Source of the DNA: Amycolatopsis palatopharyngis
GTDB lineage: Bacteria; Actinomycetota; Actinomycetes; Mycobacteriales; Pseudonocardiaceae
Reading direction: 5' to 3'
NCBI RefSeq assembly: GCF_003385185.1
Contig: NZ_PQHZ01000009.1
Coordinates: 62,001-126,000, forward strand
DNA: 64,000 nucleotides
Shown: positions 39,010-47,497 of the stretch, piece by piece
Layout: each line of letters opens with the position of its first letter
How positions within the stretch are numbered: the stretch's first letter is position 1
Translations under genes and position numbers: made by a program
The notes under the pieces: model-generated
Database searches by the model: none
The model's input: only the letters and a program-made list of their open reading frames with translations
Told to the model about the DNA's origin: nothing

Positions 39010-40155
39010 TTACTCCGCCTTGGCGAGTTCGTGCGCGAGCACGTCGGCGAAGGTGAAGGTCCCGGTGGGCTGGTCGCCCTCACCGAGCAGATACAGCCGC
39101 TTGACGGCGATCAGGATGCCCTCGGCCACGACGTCCCGGAACGCCGGGTCGGACAGCCTGCGCCGGTCGCCGGGGTTGCTCAGGTAGCCGATCTCGATCC
39201 GCACGGCGGGACAGCGGGTGAGCCGCAGGATCTCCCACGTCTTCGGATGCGTGCGGCAGTCCAGCAGGCCGGTACGGGCGGCCAGCTCCCGCTGGATGAA
39301 GCCTGCCAGCAACTCCCCCACCGTGGACGTCGTGCCGTAGCCGTTGCCGAAGTGGAAACTCGCGACACCCTGGGCTTCCGGCGAGGAATTCTGGTCGTTG
39401 TGCAGGGAGAGGAAGAGATCCGCGCCGGCCTCGTTGGCGAAGGCGGCACGGTCGGCCTCGGCAGGGCCGTTCGCGGGCCCTCTGGAGATCAACGCCTCCA
39501 TGCCGGTGGCCTTCATCCTGCCCTCGAGCCTGCGTGCCAGATCCCAGGCGATATCGGCCTCACGCAGGCCCTGGACCTGGATGCCCGCGTCCTCGCCGCC
39601 GTGCCCGGGATCGATGACGATGCGCTTGCCGCGCAGCCGCGGCCCTGCCCTGCGCACCTGCTCCTGCTCGCGGAGGAAGACCGGTCGGCCACCACGGGCC
39701 CTGGGGGACAACTGGCTGAGCGCCCGGACCACGGCCGCACCGCAGATCCCGTCGACCACGAGGCCGTAGTCCCGCTGGAAGTTACGCAGTCCGTGTTCGG
39801 TCTGCGGGCCGAACACGCCGTCCGGGCGGCCCACGTCGTAACCGAGTTCGGTGAGCCGGTCCTGCAACGCGAAGACGTCGTCACCGTTGACCGGTGCCGA
39901 GATGAGGTAGGCCAGCGGGCGGCTACCGAGGTGGTAGTTGGCGCCACGCAGGGCGCGATAGGTCGCCGGGCCCACGATGCCGTCAGTGATCAGGCCCCTG
40001 CGCTGCTGGAACGCGCGCACGGCGTGCTCCACCGTGAGATCGAACGACCCGTAACCATCGGACCCGTTCATGCGCGGGAGCAGATCCATTGCGGCGAGCA
40101 TGGACCTGATCTCGGAGACGTCCGGTCCGGCGTCGCCGCGGCGGAGTACCCGCAT
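39010..40155 (-). CDS. cwlM: CwlM-like amidase-fold regulator of peptidoglycan synthesis
   Basis: A 381-residue protein. ATG 40155 follows GAGGAG; the longer frame is not supported. No signal peptide, as in mycobacterial CwlM, which acts in the cytoplasm by activating MurA when phosphorylated. Two peptidoglycan-binding-type repeats: LRRGDAGPDVSEIRSMLAAM and DDVFALQDRLTELGYDVGRP (residues about 1-70 and 85-150). The Amidase_3 domain has IDPGHGGEDAG, LFLSLHNDQN and VRIEIGYLSN, with candidate zinc ligands present. Enzymatic versus purely regulatory activity cannot be decided by eye. Convergent with the GNAT gene. Confidence 0.9.
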   Translation of the reverse strand: MRVLRRGDAGPDVSEIRSMLAAMDLLPRMNGSDGYGSFDLTVEHAVRAFQQRRGLITDGIVGPATYRALRGANYHLGSRPLAYLISAPVNGDDVFALQDRLTELGYDVGRPDGVFGPQTEHGLRNFQRDYGLVVDGICGAAVVRALSQLSPRARGGRPVFLREQEQVRRAGPRLRGKRIVIDPGHGGEDAGIQVQGLREADIAWDLARRLEGRMKATGMEALISRGPANGPAEADRAAFANEAGADLFLSLHNDQNSSPEAQGVASFHFGNGYGTTSTVGELLAGFIQRELAARTGLLDCRTHPKTWEILRLTRCPAVRIEIGYLSNPGDRRRLSDPAFRDVVAEGILIAVKRLYLLGEGDQPTGTFTFADVLAHELAKAE

Positions 40156-40346
40156 GCACTCCTCGCTCTTCCTTGGGCACCGATGGCGTACTCGATGCGG
40201 TACGGCTGTCTGATCCGGGCGAACCCGGGGTTCTATTGTGCCCTGTGAACTCTCGGTGAGCGCGCAGGGCCGGTCTGTGCCGCACCACACGTCACCGCCG
40301 GGTAGTCCTTACACGGGGCGTCACCCGGACAGCCACCCTGAGTTCA

Positions 40347-40418
40347 TCCGTTGGGCTAGGTGCGGCCCAACGGACGAAACCCGGAGGCCGCGTACGTAGA
40401 CGCATGCCCCCGGGTTTC
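40347..40418 (-). terminator. Double-hairpin terminator of trxB-trxA
   Basis: A 10-bp stem (40347-40356 with 40365-40374) adjoins a 9-bp stem (40376-40384 with 40410-40418), downstream of trxA on the minus strand. The rest of the 284-bp gap 40156-40439 shows no gene. Confidence 0.65.
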
Positions 40419-40439
40419 GGTTGTCCTACTGGTCAGAAA

Positions 40440-40766
40440 TCACCCGATGACGTCGGAGAGGTCCGAGAGCAGCGCGGCCTTCGGCTTGGCGCCGACGATC
40501 TGCTTCACTGGCTTGCCGCCCTGGAACAGGATCAGCGTCGGGATCGACATCACCTGGTAGTCACGGGCGGTGTTCGGGTTCTCGTCGATGTCGAGCTTCG
40601 CGATGGTCAGCTTCTCGCCGTGCTCGGAAGCGATCTCCTCGAGAACCGGCGCGACCATCTTGCAAGGCCCGCACCAGGTCGCCCAGAAGTCGACCAGGAC
40701 CGGCTTTTCGCTGGTCAGGACGTCATCGGCGAAGCTGGAGTCGGTCACCTTAACGGGAGCGGTCAT
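40440..40766 (-). CDS. trxA: Thioredoxin
   Basis: A 108-residue thiol-disulfide protein with the active site WCGPC in [18 protein letters not shown] and the cis-Pro in [14 protein letters not shown] 40766 follows GAGGAG; an upstream in-frame ATG is less likely. It lies 43 bp after trxB, with which it forms the disulfide-reductase system. Confidence 0.97.
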   Translation of the reverse strand: MTAPVKVTDSSFADDVLTSEKPVLVDFWATWCGPCKMVAPVLEEIASEHGEKLTIAKLDIDENPNTARDYQVMSIPTLILFQGGKPVKQIVGAKPKAALLSDLSDVIG

Positions 40767-40809
40767 TGTCTGTCTCCTCATTCTTGTGGAAGTTGGTCGG
40801 GCAGGCGGG

Positions 40810-41808
40810 TCAGCTCGCCGGGCTGGCGGCGTATCCGCCGCCGACCAGCTCGGGAGCCTCGTGTGCCTGTTCGGTCACGGCGTGCTCGGCGAGCCAGCGC
40901 TCGGCGTCGATCGCGGCGGCGCAGCCGGAACCGGCTGCCGTGATGGCCTGCCGGTAGGTGTGGTCCACCAGGTCGCCCGCGGCGAACACGCCGTCCAAGT
41001 TCGTGTACGTGCTGCGGTCCTTGGTCAGCACGTAACCCTCGTCGTCGAGGTCCACCTGGCCGCGGACCAGCTGGCTGCGCGGGTCGTGGCCGATCGCCAC
41101 GAAGAATCCGGTGACGTCGAGCGTTGAGTCGTCGCCGGTCTTCGTGTCATTCAGCTTCAGGCCCTTGACCGTGCCGTCGCCGACCACCTCGGTGATCTTC
41201 GCGTTCGTCCGCCAGCGGATCTTCTCGTTCGCCCGCGCCCGCTCCAGCATGATCTTCGAGGCCCGGAACTCGTCGCGCCGGTGCACGATGGTGACACTGC
41301 GGGCGAACTTGGTCAGGAAGGTCGCTTCCTCCATGGCCGAGTCCCCGCCGCCGGCGACCGCGATGTCGTGGTCGCGGAAGAAGAAGCCGTCGCAGGTCGC
41401 GCAGGACGAGACGCCTCGGCCGAGGTGTTCCTGCTCGCCCGGCACGTTCAGGTAGCGGGCGGCAGCACCCATGGCCAGGATGACCGAGCGGGCGGCGTAG
41501 CGCTGCCCGTTCACGGACACGTATTTGATGTCGCCGGTGAGGTCGAGCTCCTCGACGTCCTCGGCGCGCAACTCGGCGCCGAAGTTCTTGGCCTGGACCC
41601 GCATCTCCTCCATCAGGTCGGGACCCTGGATCCCTTCCCGGAAACCGGGGTAGTTCTCCACCTCGGTCGTCGTCATCAGCGCGCCGCCGAACTGCGAGCC
41701 CTCGAACACCAAAGGCTCGAGTTGTGCCCGCGCCGCGTACACGGCCGCCGTGTATCCGGCGGGGCCGGACCCCACGATGATCAGGTTCCGAACTTCCTCT
41801 GCAGCCAC
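40810..41808 (-). CDS. trxB: Thioredoxin-disulfide reductase
   Basis: A 332-residue FAD/NADPH enzyme that reduces thioredoxin. GTG 41808 follows GGAGG, giving the standard N-terminus [20 protein letters not shown] (FAD GxGxxG). The redox pair is CATC. The NADPH motif is [14 protein letters not shown]-terminal FAD site: [20 protein letters not shown]. Next to sigM and its anti-sigma gene, as in mycobacteria, so oxidative or thiol stress control by SigM is likely. Confidence 0.97.
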   Translation of the reverse strand: MAAEEVRNLIIVGSGPAGYTAAVYAARAQLEPLVFEGSQFGGALMTTTEVENYPGFREGIQGPDLMEEMRVQAKNFGAELRAEDVEELDLTGDIKYVSVNGQRYAARSVILAMGAAARYLNVPGEQEHLGRGVSSCATCDGFFFRDHDIAVAGGGDSAMEEATFLTKFARSVTIVHRRDEFRASKIMLERARANEKIRWRTNAKITEVVGDGTVKGLKLNDTKTGDDSTLDVTGFFVAIGHDPRSQLVRGQVDLDDEGYVLTKDRSTYTNLDGVFAAGDLVDHTYRQAITAAGSGCAAAIDAERWLAEHAVTEQAHEAPELVGGGYAASPAS

Positions 41809-41905
41809 CCGTGACCTCCGCTCGTCGTGACTACCACCGTCAACACGATCGCAGGTCGTTGTGTTCCCGGAGTGACCGGGGGAACGACTGTAGGTGGATC
41901 CGGCG

Positions 41906-42694
41906 TCAGCCGCCGGCGCCCTTGCCGACGGTCTTGTCCAGCAGCAGTCCGGGGTTGTCCGGTCCGCAGTCCGGGGACAGGGCGACCAGCCGGAACTGGG
42001 CGAACTCGCCGGTGGTGTACAGCACCAGCACCGCTTCCCTGCCGTCGAGGGTGGCGGGCCGCACTCCGGCGGGTTTGACGCCCGGATCGATACCGGCTGC
42101 TTCGAGGCAGGCGTCGAGCCGCTGCTCATCGCCGAGCGGTCCGAAGTCGCGAACTCCACTGACCTCGCCGAGGGCGGAACCGAGACCACCCTCACTGCGA
42201 AGCGACAGCGGCGGAGTGCTCGTGTCCGCAGGGGTGGGTGCGGCGGCGGGGAGCCCGTCGCCCTGCTGCCCGTTCGGCACGATGACGGCCACCGCCACTA
42301 CGGCGGCCGCCGCGGCGGTGAGCACCCCCGCACCCCAGCCGAGCATCCGGTTGCGCTTACGCCGGGCGCTGTCGAGGCTGACCACCGGCGCCACCGGCGG
42401 TTCGTCCCGCCCTGGTTCCGCGGTCCGGGACACCTCCGCCGCCAGCGCCGCGTCGATCCTGGTCGCGACCTCGGGTGGCATCGGTGCCGCGGGTGCCATC
42501 GGCAGCGCACCGAGGTCTGCCACGGTCGAGTCGAGGGCGTCGAGTATCGCCCGTGCTTCCGGGTCGGCGTTCACCTGCGGCCACAGCCGGTTCGCCACTG
42601 CCTCGTCCAGCACCCCTGCGTGCAGGTCGGCGAGCAGGTCGACAGACCATGGCGGACCGACGGTGCCACCGATCCCCCGGTTCTCGTCCGTCAT
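41906..42694 (-). CDS. Membrane anti-sigma-M factor
   Basis: A 262-residue single-pass protein. ATG 42694 overlaps the sigM stop by 4 bp (ATGA). Cytoplasmic N-terminus: [20 protein letters not shown], an anti-sigma-like helix without the HxxxCxxC zinc motif. Membrane helix about residues 117-139 ([20 protein letters not shown]). Extracytoplasmic domain with two Cys ([21 protein letters not shown]). By position and layout it is the counterpart of mycobacterial Rv3912/RsmA that holds SigM. Confidence 0.85.
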   Translation of the reverse strand: MTDENRGIGGTVGPPWSVDLLADLHAGVLDEAVANRLWPQVNADPEARAILDALDSTVADLGALPMAPAAPMPPEVATRIDAALAAEVSRTAEPGRDEPPVAPVVSLDSARRKRNRMLGWGAGVLTAAAAAVVAVAVIVPNGQQGDGLPAAAPTPADTSTPPLSLRSEGGLGSALGEVSGVRDFGPLGDEQRLDACLEAAGIDPGVKPAGVRPATLDGREAVLVLYTTGEFAQFRLVALSPDCGPDNPGLLLDKTVGKGAGG

Positions 42695-43296
42695 CGTCCC
42701 TCCCCGCTCCGTTTGCTTTCGTGAGTTGGGACGTCGCCGTCGGTGTCCGGGTTCCGCAGATGACCGAGAACCTTCGCGAGTTTGGCGCGGCCTCGGGCGC
42801 ACCGGCTCTTCACCGTTCCCTCGGCGATGTTCAGCATCTTCGCCGTCTCGGCCACCGAGTATCCCTCGACGTCCACCAGCACGATCGGGGCACGCTGGTC
42901 CTCGGGGAGCTGATCCAGTGCCGCTTGGACCACCAGGGACGTCTCCCGCTCGGCCATGGAGTCGCGCGGCACGGCGGGTTCGTTGTGCCCGGTCTCGGGT
43001 AACGGCACCGTCGGCCTGGCCTGCCGCCTGCGGATCCGGTCGAGGCACGCGTTCACCACGATGCGATGCAGCCAGGTCGTGACCTGGGACTCGGCGCGAA
43101 ACTTCCCGGCTGCGCGGTAGGCGGAGATGAACGCGTCCTGCAGGGCGTCCGCCGCCTCCTCCGGATCCCGCACGGTGCGCAGGGCGACGGCCCACATCCG
43201 GTCACGGTGTCTGCGGACCAGTTCGCTGAATGCGTGCGGATCGCCTGCGGCATGTGCCGCGATGAGGTCGGCGTCCGTGGGTGCGGCTGCGGTCAC
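42691..43296 (-). CDS. sigM: ECF RNA polymerase sigma factor SigM
   Basis: A 201-residue sigma factor. Region 2: DPHAFSELVRRHRDRMWAVA and DPEEAADALQDAFISAYRAA. Region 4: LDQLPEDQRAPIVLVDVEGY, SVAETAKMLNIAEGTVKSRC, ARGRAKLAKVL. GTG 43296. Followed by its membrane anti-sigma gene and trxB-trxA, matching the sigM locus of actinobacteria. Confidence 0.92.
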   Translation of the reverse strand: MTAAAPTDADLIAAHAAGDPHAFSELVRRHRDRMWAVALRTVRDPEEAADALQDAFISAYRAAGKFRAESQVTTWLHRIVVNACLDRIRRRQARPTVPLPETGHNEPAVPRDSMAERETSLVVQAALDQLPEDQRAPIVLVDVEGYSVAETAKMLNIAEGTVKSRCARGRAKLAKVLGHLRNPDTDGDVPTHESKRSGEGR

Positions 43297-43371
43297 CCGG
43301 AAGAGACTACTAACCCGGCAGGGTCAGAGTTTCCCAGGACCAAGACGCAGTCGAGCTGTGTTGATCACGGT

Positions 43372-44946
43372 TCACTTCGTGGGGAGAAACTCCAGCTCAC
43401 CGATCTCCGAGACGAACTTGCCCTCGGGCCCGGAGAGTTCGGTGATCCAGACGATCACGTACTGCGACTGCACCGGCTGGTCCAGGCTGATCTCCTGCTG
43501 CCCGCCGCTCAGTTCGGTCTCGGCCACCTTGCGGGTGTCGGCGAGCGGAGCGTCAGGGCTGTCCGTGACCAGGATCTCGACCTTCGTGCCGGGACTGTCG
43601 GCTTCGATCCGCACCTCCGACAGGTTGATCGACTCCTCGAAACCCGCGATCAGGCCGACGCCGGGCTTCAGCGCGGGCAACTGCTGCTGGTACTGATCGG
43701 TCCGCCAGACGGTTCCGGGGTCGCCGTCCACGGCGAGTCCGGTCCTGCCCTCGTTGTCGCCGACGCCTTCGGGGTTGTAGACCTCGATGCTCGCCGGGGC
43801 GACCGGATCGCCTACCGCGCCTTCCGGCGGCGGCTGGGACTGCGGTTCGGTGGGCTCGGCAGGTGGGGCCGAGGTGGTGGACTCGGCGACGTTCACCGGC
43901 GGGCCACCCGAACTGGGGTCGTCCTGGAAGAAGCTGATGGCCATCATGCCCAGCCAGGCGAGGATGCCGACGGCGGCCACGACCAGCACGGTCACGCCCA
44001 GCGCGAGTTTGCGCCGCCGTGCCGCGTCCTTGACCGGCTTCTTCGTGGTCCAGATCCCACCGTCGGAATCCACCCGGTCGTCCGATTCCCCCGTACCGAC
44101 CTGCTGGATCAGCTGGGTTCGTTCCTCGGCCTCCGCGACCTGGTCCAGCACTCGCAGGATCGCCGACGCCGTCCGGATTCCACCGTTGCCGCCGTCCTCG
44201 ATCGTCCGGCCGGCCAGCGCCGAGAGCTCGGCTGGCACGCGCGGTTCCAGCGATCTGGCCGGTACGACACGGCCGCTCGGTGAGCGGGGCGCGGCGGGAA
44301 TGGCAGACGGGCCGCCCGGCAACGCCCAGCGCCCGGTGAGCAGCAGGTAGAGCACCCCGCCGAGGGCCTTGACGTCGTCGCGCAGCGTCGCGTCCGGCAG
44401 CGGGCCGGGAAACGCGAGCCGGAGCTTGCCGTCCGGGGTCAGGCGCAGCCGCTGCGGATGGTCGATGCCCAGCACGAGACCGGACTGGTGGGCGTTCTCC
44501 ACGGCCTCGGCCAGTGCCTGGACCATCCTGGCCGCGGTGGCCGGAGGTGCGGGTTTCGTCGTGACCAGGTCGACCAGGTCGCTGCCCTTGGTCCACTCGG
44601 CGACCACGATCCCGAGCAGGCCTTCGCTGGAGGTGATGCCGTTGCCGAGGCTGAGCACGTCGAGGACCCTGGCGACGCCACCGTGCGCGAACTTTGCCGC
44701 GTGTGCGGCACGGTCGAGGGTGCGGCGGGCCTGCCGGGCTGCTTCGGCGTCGGCCGGGTCGCCCACCAGCATGGTCAGCGCGACGTCCCGGCGCAACTGG
44801 CCGTCACGGGCTCGCCAGAGGTGCGCGCCCGCACGTTCGTCGATGCCGAACTGCGCGAGCAGGCGATAGCGGCCATCACCAACCACGCCCCCGGGTGCAA
44901 GTGACCCACCACGGGTGCGGACACCAGAACGGGGCCGACCCTCCAC
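43372..44946 (-). CDS. MurJ-associated membrane pseudokinase
   Basis: A 524-residue protein. GTG 44946 follows AAGGAAG. Residues about 20-240 have the bilobal kinase outline (DGRYRLLAQFGIDERAGAHL, GIVVAEWTKGSDLVDLV) but no HRD or DFG; the catalytic-loop position reads LGIDHPQRLRLTPDGKLRLA. A membrane helix (KLALGVTVLVVAAVGILAWL) leads to a Pro/Thr linker and an extracellular beta-domain (VYNPEGVGDNEGRTGLAVDG, EVRIEADSPGTKVEILVTD). In Mycobacterium this module is fused to the C-terminus of MviN (Rv3910); here it is a separate gene 89 bp after murJ. Expected to regulate lipid II flipping. Confidence 0.85.
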   Translation of the reverse strand: MEGRPRSGVRTRGGSLAPGGVVGDGRYRLLAQFGIDERAGAHLWRARDGQLRRDVALTMLVGDPADAEAARQARRTLDRAAHAAKFAHGGVARVLDVLSLGNGITSSEGLLGIVVAEWTKGSDLVDLVTTKPAPPATAARMVQALAEAVENAHQSGLVLGIDHPQRLRLTPDGKLRLAFPGPLPDATLRDDVKALGGVLYLLLTGRWALPGGPSAIPAAPRSPSGRVVPARSLEPRVPAELSALAGRTIEDGGNGGIRTASAILRVLDQVAEAEERTQLIQQVGTGESDDRVDSDGGIWTTKKPVKDAARRRKLALGVTVLVVAAVGILAWLGMMAISFFQDDPSSGGPPVNVAESTTSAPPAEPTEPQSQPPPEGAVGDPVAPASIEVYNPEGVGDNEGRTGLAVDGDPGTVWRTDQYQQQLPALKPGVGLIAGFEESINLSEVRIEADSPGTKVEILVTDSPDAPLADTRKVAETELSGGQQEISLDQPVQSQYVIVWITELSGPEGKFVSEIGELEFLPTK

Positions 44947-45035
44947 CTGCTCGCTTCCTTTCCTGTCCACCTGCTTGTAGGACGAGGGTACGTGAACCCG
45001 CGGCCATTCGAGGTGACCGAGCCGCGTGCGTGGGG

Positions 45036-47303
45036 TCAGCCCCGTTTGACCAATCGGGTGATCCTGGTGGTCAACGGAGCCAACTCGTCCACCTTCAGCG
45101 CGATGAGTACCCCGAAGGAGACGGCGATACCCACCGCTCCCTGCAGGAACAGCCTGATCCATGCGGCCAGTACGGGGTTGAGCGAGTCGGGTACGAGCCA
45201 GCCGACCAGCACCGCGGCGAGCACGCCGAGACCGCTCGCGACCACCGTGAACAGAATCACGCCGAGTACCCGCTTGCTGCGCAGATTGCCGAGCTGCACC
45301 CACAGCCAGACCTGGCCGAGGAGCGCTCCGACGACGAACACGGCCGAGTTCACCATCATCACGCCGAGGACGACGTTGGCCGGATCGAGCGTCGCCGCGG
45401 CCAGGTAGAGCAGCGGGACCTTCACCGCCGTCATCACGACCATGATCAGCGTCGGCGTGCGCGAGTCCTTCATCGAATAGAAGACCCGCATCTGCAGCAT
45501 GACCAGCGCATAGGGCAACAGGCCGAACGCGGAGATGGCCAGGGTCTGGCCGAGACGCTCGGCATCGGCGAGCTCACCCTTGCCGAAACTGAACAGGGCG
45601 ATACCGATGGACGTGCCCGCGACGGCCATCACCGCCGAGATCGGCAGCAGGGTCAGCGTGGTCAGCCGGGAGCCGTAGGAGAGGTCGCCGATCAGGCGTT
45701 TGGTGTCGCCGTCCGCGGCGGCCCGGCTCATCCGCGGCATGATCGCCGTGAGTAGTGACACGCCGATGACTCCGTACGGCAACTGGAACAGCAGCCAGGC
45801 GTTGGAGTAGGTGGTGATGCCGCCCTCGTCGCCGCCGCTGAGCACCCGCGTGTTGACGACCATGCCGATCTGGCTCACCACGACGTAGCCGAGGATCCAG
45901 ACAGCCAGCCCGCCGAACTCCTTGAGCCGGTCGTCGATCCCCCAGCGCCACTTGAACCGGAAGCCCGACCGTCGTAGCGCGGGGAACAGGAACAGTGCCT
46001 GCGCGACCATGGCGGTGAGCACGCCGAGGCCGAGCACGAGCACCTTCGGTTCGCTCATGTACTCGACGTTGAGCGTCGGATCGCCCGGTACGAGGGCGTA
46101 GAGCCCGATGGTCACGAAGATGACCAGGTTGTTCACCACCGGCGCCCACTGCGCGGGGCCGAAGACCTGTTTGGCGTTGAGCACGGCCGAGAGCACCGCG
46201 AACAGGCCGTAGAACAGCAGGCCGGGGAGCAACAGGTAGGCGAACGCGGTGGCCAGTTCGATATTGGCGCCGCCGGAGTCCTCCATCAGTATCGAGGTGA
46301 GCAGCGGCGCGCAGACCGTGGAAACCACCGTGCCGACCAGCAGCACGGTCACCGCCATGGTGATCAGCCGCTGGGTGTAGGCCTCGCCGCCGTCCTCGTC
46401 GTCCTGTGATCGGACGAGCAGTGGCACGACGACACTGGTCAGCACCCCGCCGAGCAGCAGTTCGTTGATGATCAGCGGTAGCGTGTTGGCCACGGTGAAG
46501 GAGTCGTAGACCACGCTGATCCCGGCGACCCATGCCAGCATCACCTTCCACGCGAAGCCGGTGATCCGGCTGGTCAGCGTGGCGATCGCCATCCGGCCGC
46601 TGGCCTTGGCCAGCGAGGCCGGCTTCTTCGTGTCGGCTTCCGCCTCGGACTTGGCCCTGCGCTCGGGGGCGTAGCCGACGGCCGGGAGCCGATCACCGAT
46701 CGGCTCGGAGGGCCGCGGTCCGTCGAGGATGCGCGGCAGCATCCGGGTGGCCAGTTCGTCGTACGGCCGGAGGACGTCCGGATCGGCCGCGGGCCAGCGG
46801 ACGCCGGGGGGCACCCCCCGATCCCTCGGGATGTACTGCGTGGCCTCCGGCCCCTTCGGGTCCCCGCCTTCCTGCTGCCACGGCCGCCGCACCGGTGGCG
46901 GTTGCCGTCCTGGCGGCGGTGGTGGCTGACGCGGTGGTGGTGGCGGGGACTGTCGCGGGGGCTGTTGCCTGCGGGGCGGTTGCTGCCCACCTGGCGGGGG
47001 CTGCCCACCTGGCGGGGGCTGCCCACCTGGTGGGGGCTGCCCACCTGGTGGGGGCGGTCGCCGCGGCGGACGGGGTGGCTGGCCCTGCGGCGGTTGCTGC
47101 CGGGCATTCGGCGGCGGTTGACTGCCGTCGACCGGCGGCACACCTCGCTGCGGCCTGCGATCGGGCGGCGGATGTGGTGGCGGTGGCGGCACCGGTGGCG
47201 GCGGTTGCTGGGCGTCCGGAGGGGGCGCCGCGCGTTCGGGCCGTGCAGGGTGCGCCTCGCGGTCAGGTCGCGAAGCGGGTCCTCTGTCCAACACGTGCCC
47301 CAT
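45036..47303 (-). CDS. murJ: Lipid II flippase MurJ (MviN)
   Basis: A 755-residue protein with about 14 membrane segments in the C-terminal 530 residues: SGRMAIATLTSRITGFAWKV, VYDSFTVANTLPLIINELLL, GVLTSVVVPLLVRS, and others, typical of the MOP flippase family that exports lipid II for peptidoglycan. The first about 200 residues are a cytoplasmic, Pro/Gln/Arg-rich extension containing four GGQPPP repeats (18-bp DNA repeat, 46983-47054). ATG 47303 is the first start; a later one near YIPRDRGVPPG is possible. Upstream of the pseudokinase gene. Confidence 0.93.
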   Translation of the reverse strand: MGHVLDRGPASRPDREAHPARPERAAPPPDAQQPPPPVPPPPPHPPPDRRPQRGVPPVDGSQPPPNARQQPPQGQPPRPPRRPPPPGGQPPPGGQPPPGGQPPPGGQQPPRRQQPPRQSPPPPPRQPPPPPGRQPPPVRRPWQQEGGDPKGPEATQYIPRDRGVPPGVRWPAADPDVLRPYDELATRMLPRILDGPRPSEPIGDRLPAVGYAPERRAKSEAEADTKKPASLAKASGRMAIATLTSRITGFAWKVMLAWVAGISVVYDSFTVANTLPLIINELLLGGVLTSVVVPLLVRSQDDEDGGEAYTQRLITMAVTVLLVGTVVSTVCAPLLTSILMEDSGGANIELATAFAYLLLPGLLFYGLFAVLSAVLNAKQVFGPAQWAPVVNNLVIFVTIGLYALVPGDPTLNVEYMSEPKVLVLGLGVLTAMVAQALFLFPALRRSGFRFKWRWGIDDRLKEFGGLAVWILGYVVVSQIGMVVNTRVLSGGDEGGITTYSNAWLLFQLPYGVIGVSLLTAIMPRMSRAAADGDTKRLIGDLSYGSRLTTLTLLPISAVMAVAGTSIGIALFSFGKGELADAERLGQTLAISAFGLLPYALVMLQMRVFYSMKDSRTPTLIMVVMTAVKVPLLYLAAATLDPANVVLGVMMVNSAVFVVGALLGQVWLWVQLGNLRSKRVLGVILFTVVASGLGVLAAVLVGWLVPDSLNPVLAAWIRLFLQGAVGIAVSFGVLIALKVDELAPLTTRITRLVKRG

Positions 47304-47497
47304 CGTCGGCGGTCAAGTCGTCGACCCAGCGTAATCTCCGCGCGGGAGAAGTGCGGCAGCATCTCTCCTCGGAGCCGGCCATCACTGTGTCTCATTCATG
47401 TTCGGGTGATACACAGCCGCTGGCCCGGCTGTTGTTCTTGTCTCACCCGCACGCGGCAGGCTCCGGCCAGCCTCCGTCGACCGCTCTTGTACGACCC

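Noticed and set aside
46983..47054. Four 18-bp repeats as a possible CRISPR array
   Set aside because: The units are contiguous with no spacers and encode GGQPPP in the MurJ N-terminal extension.
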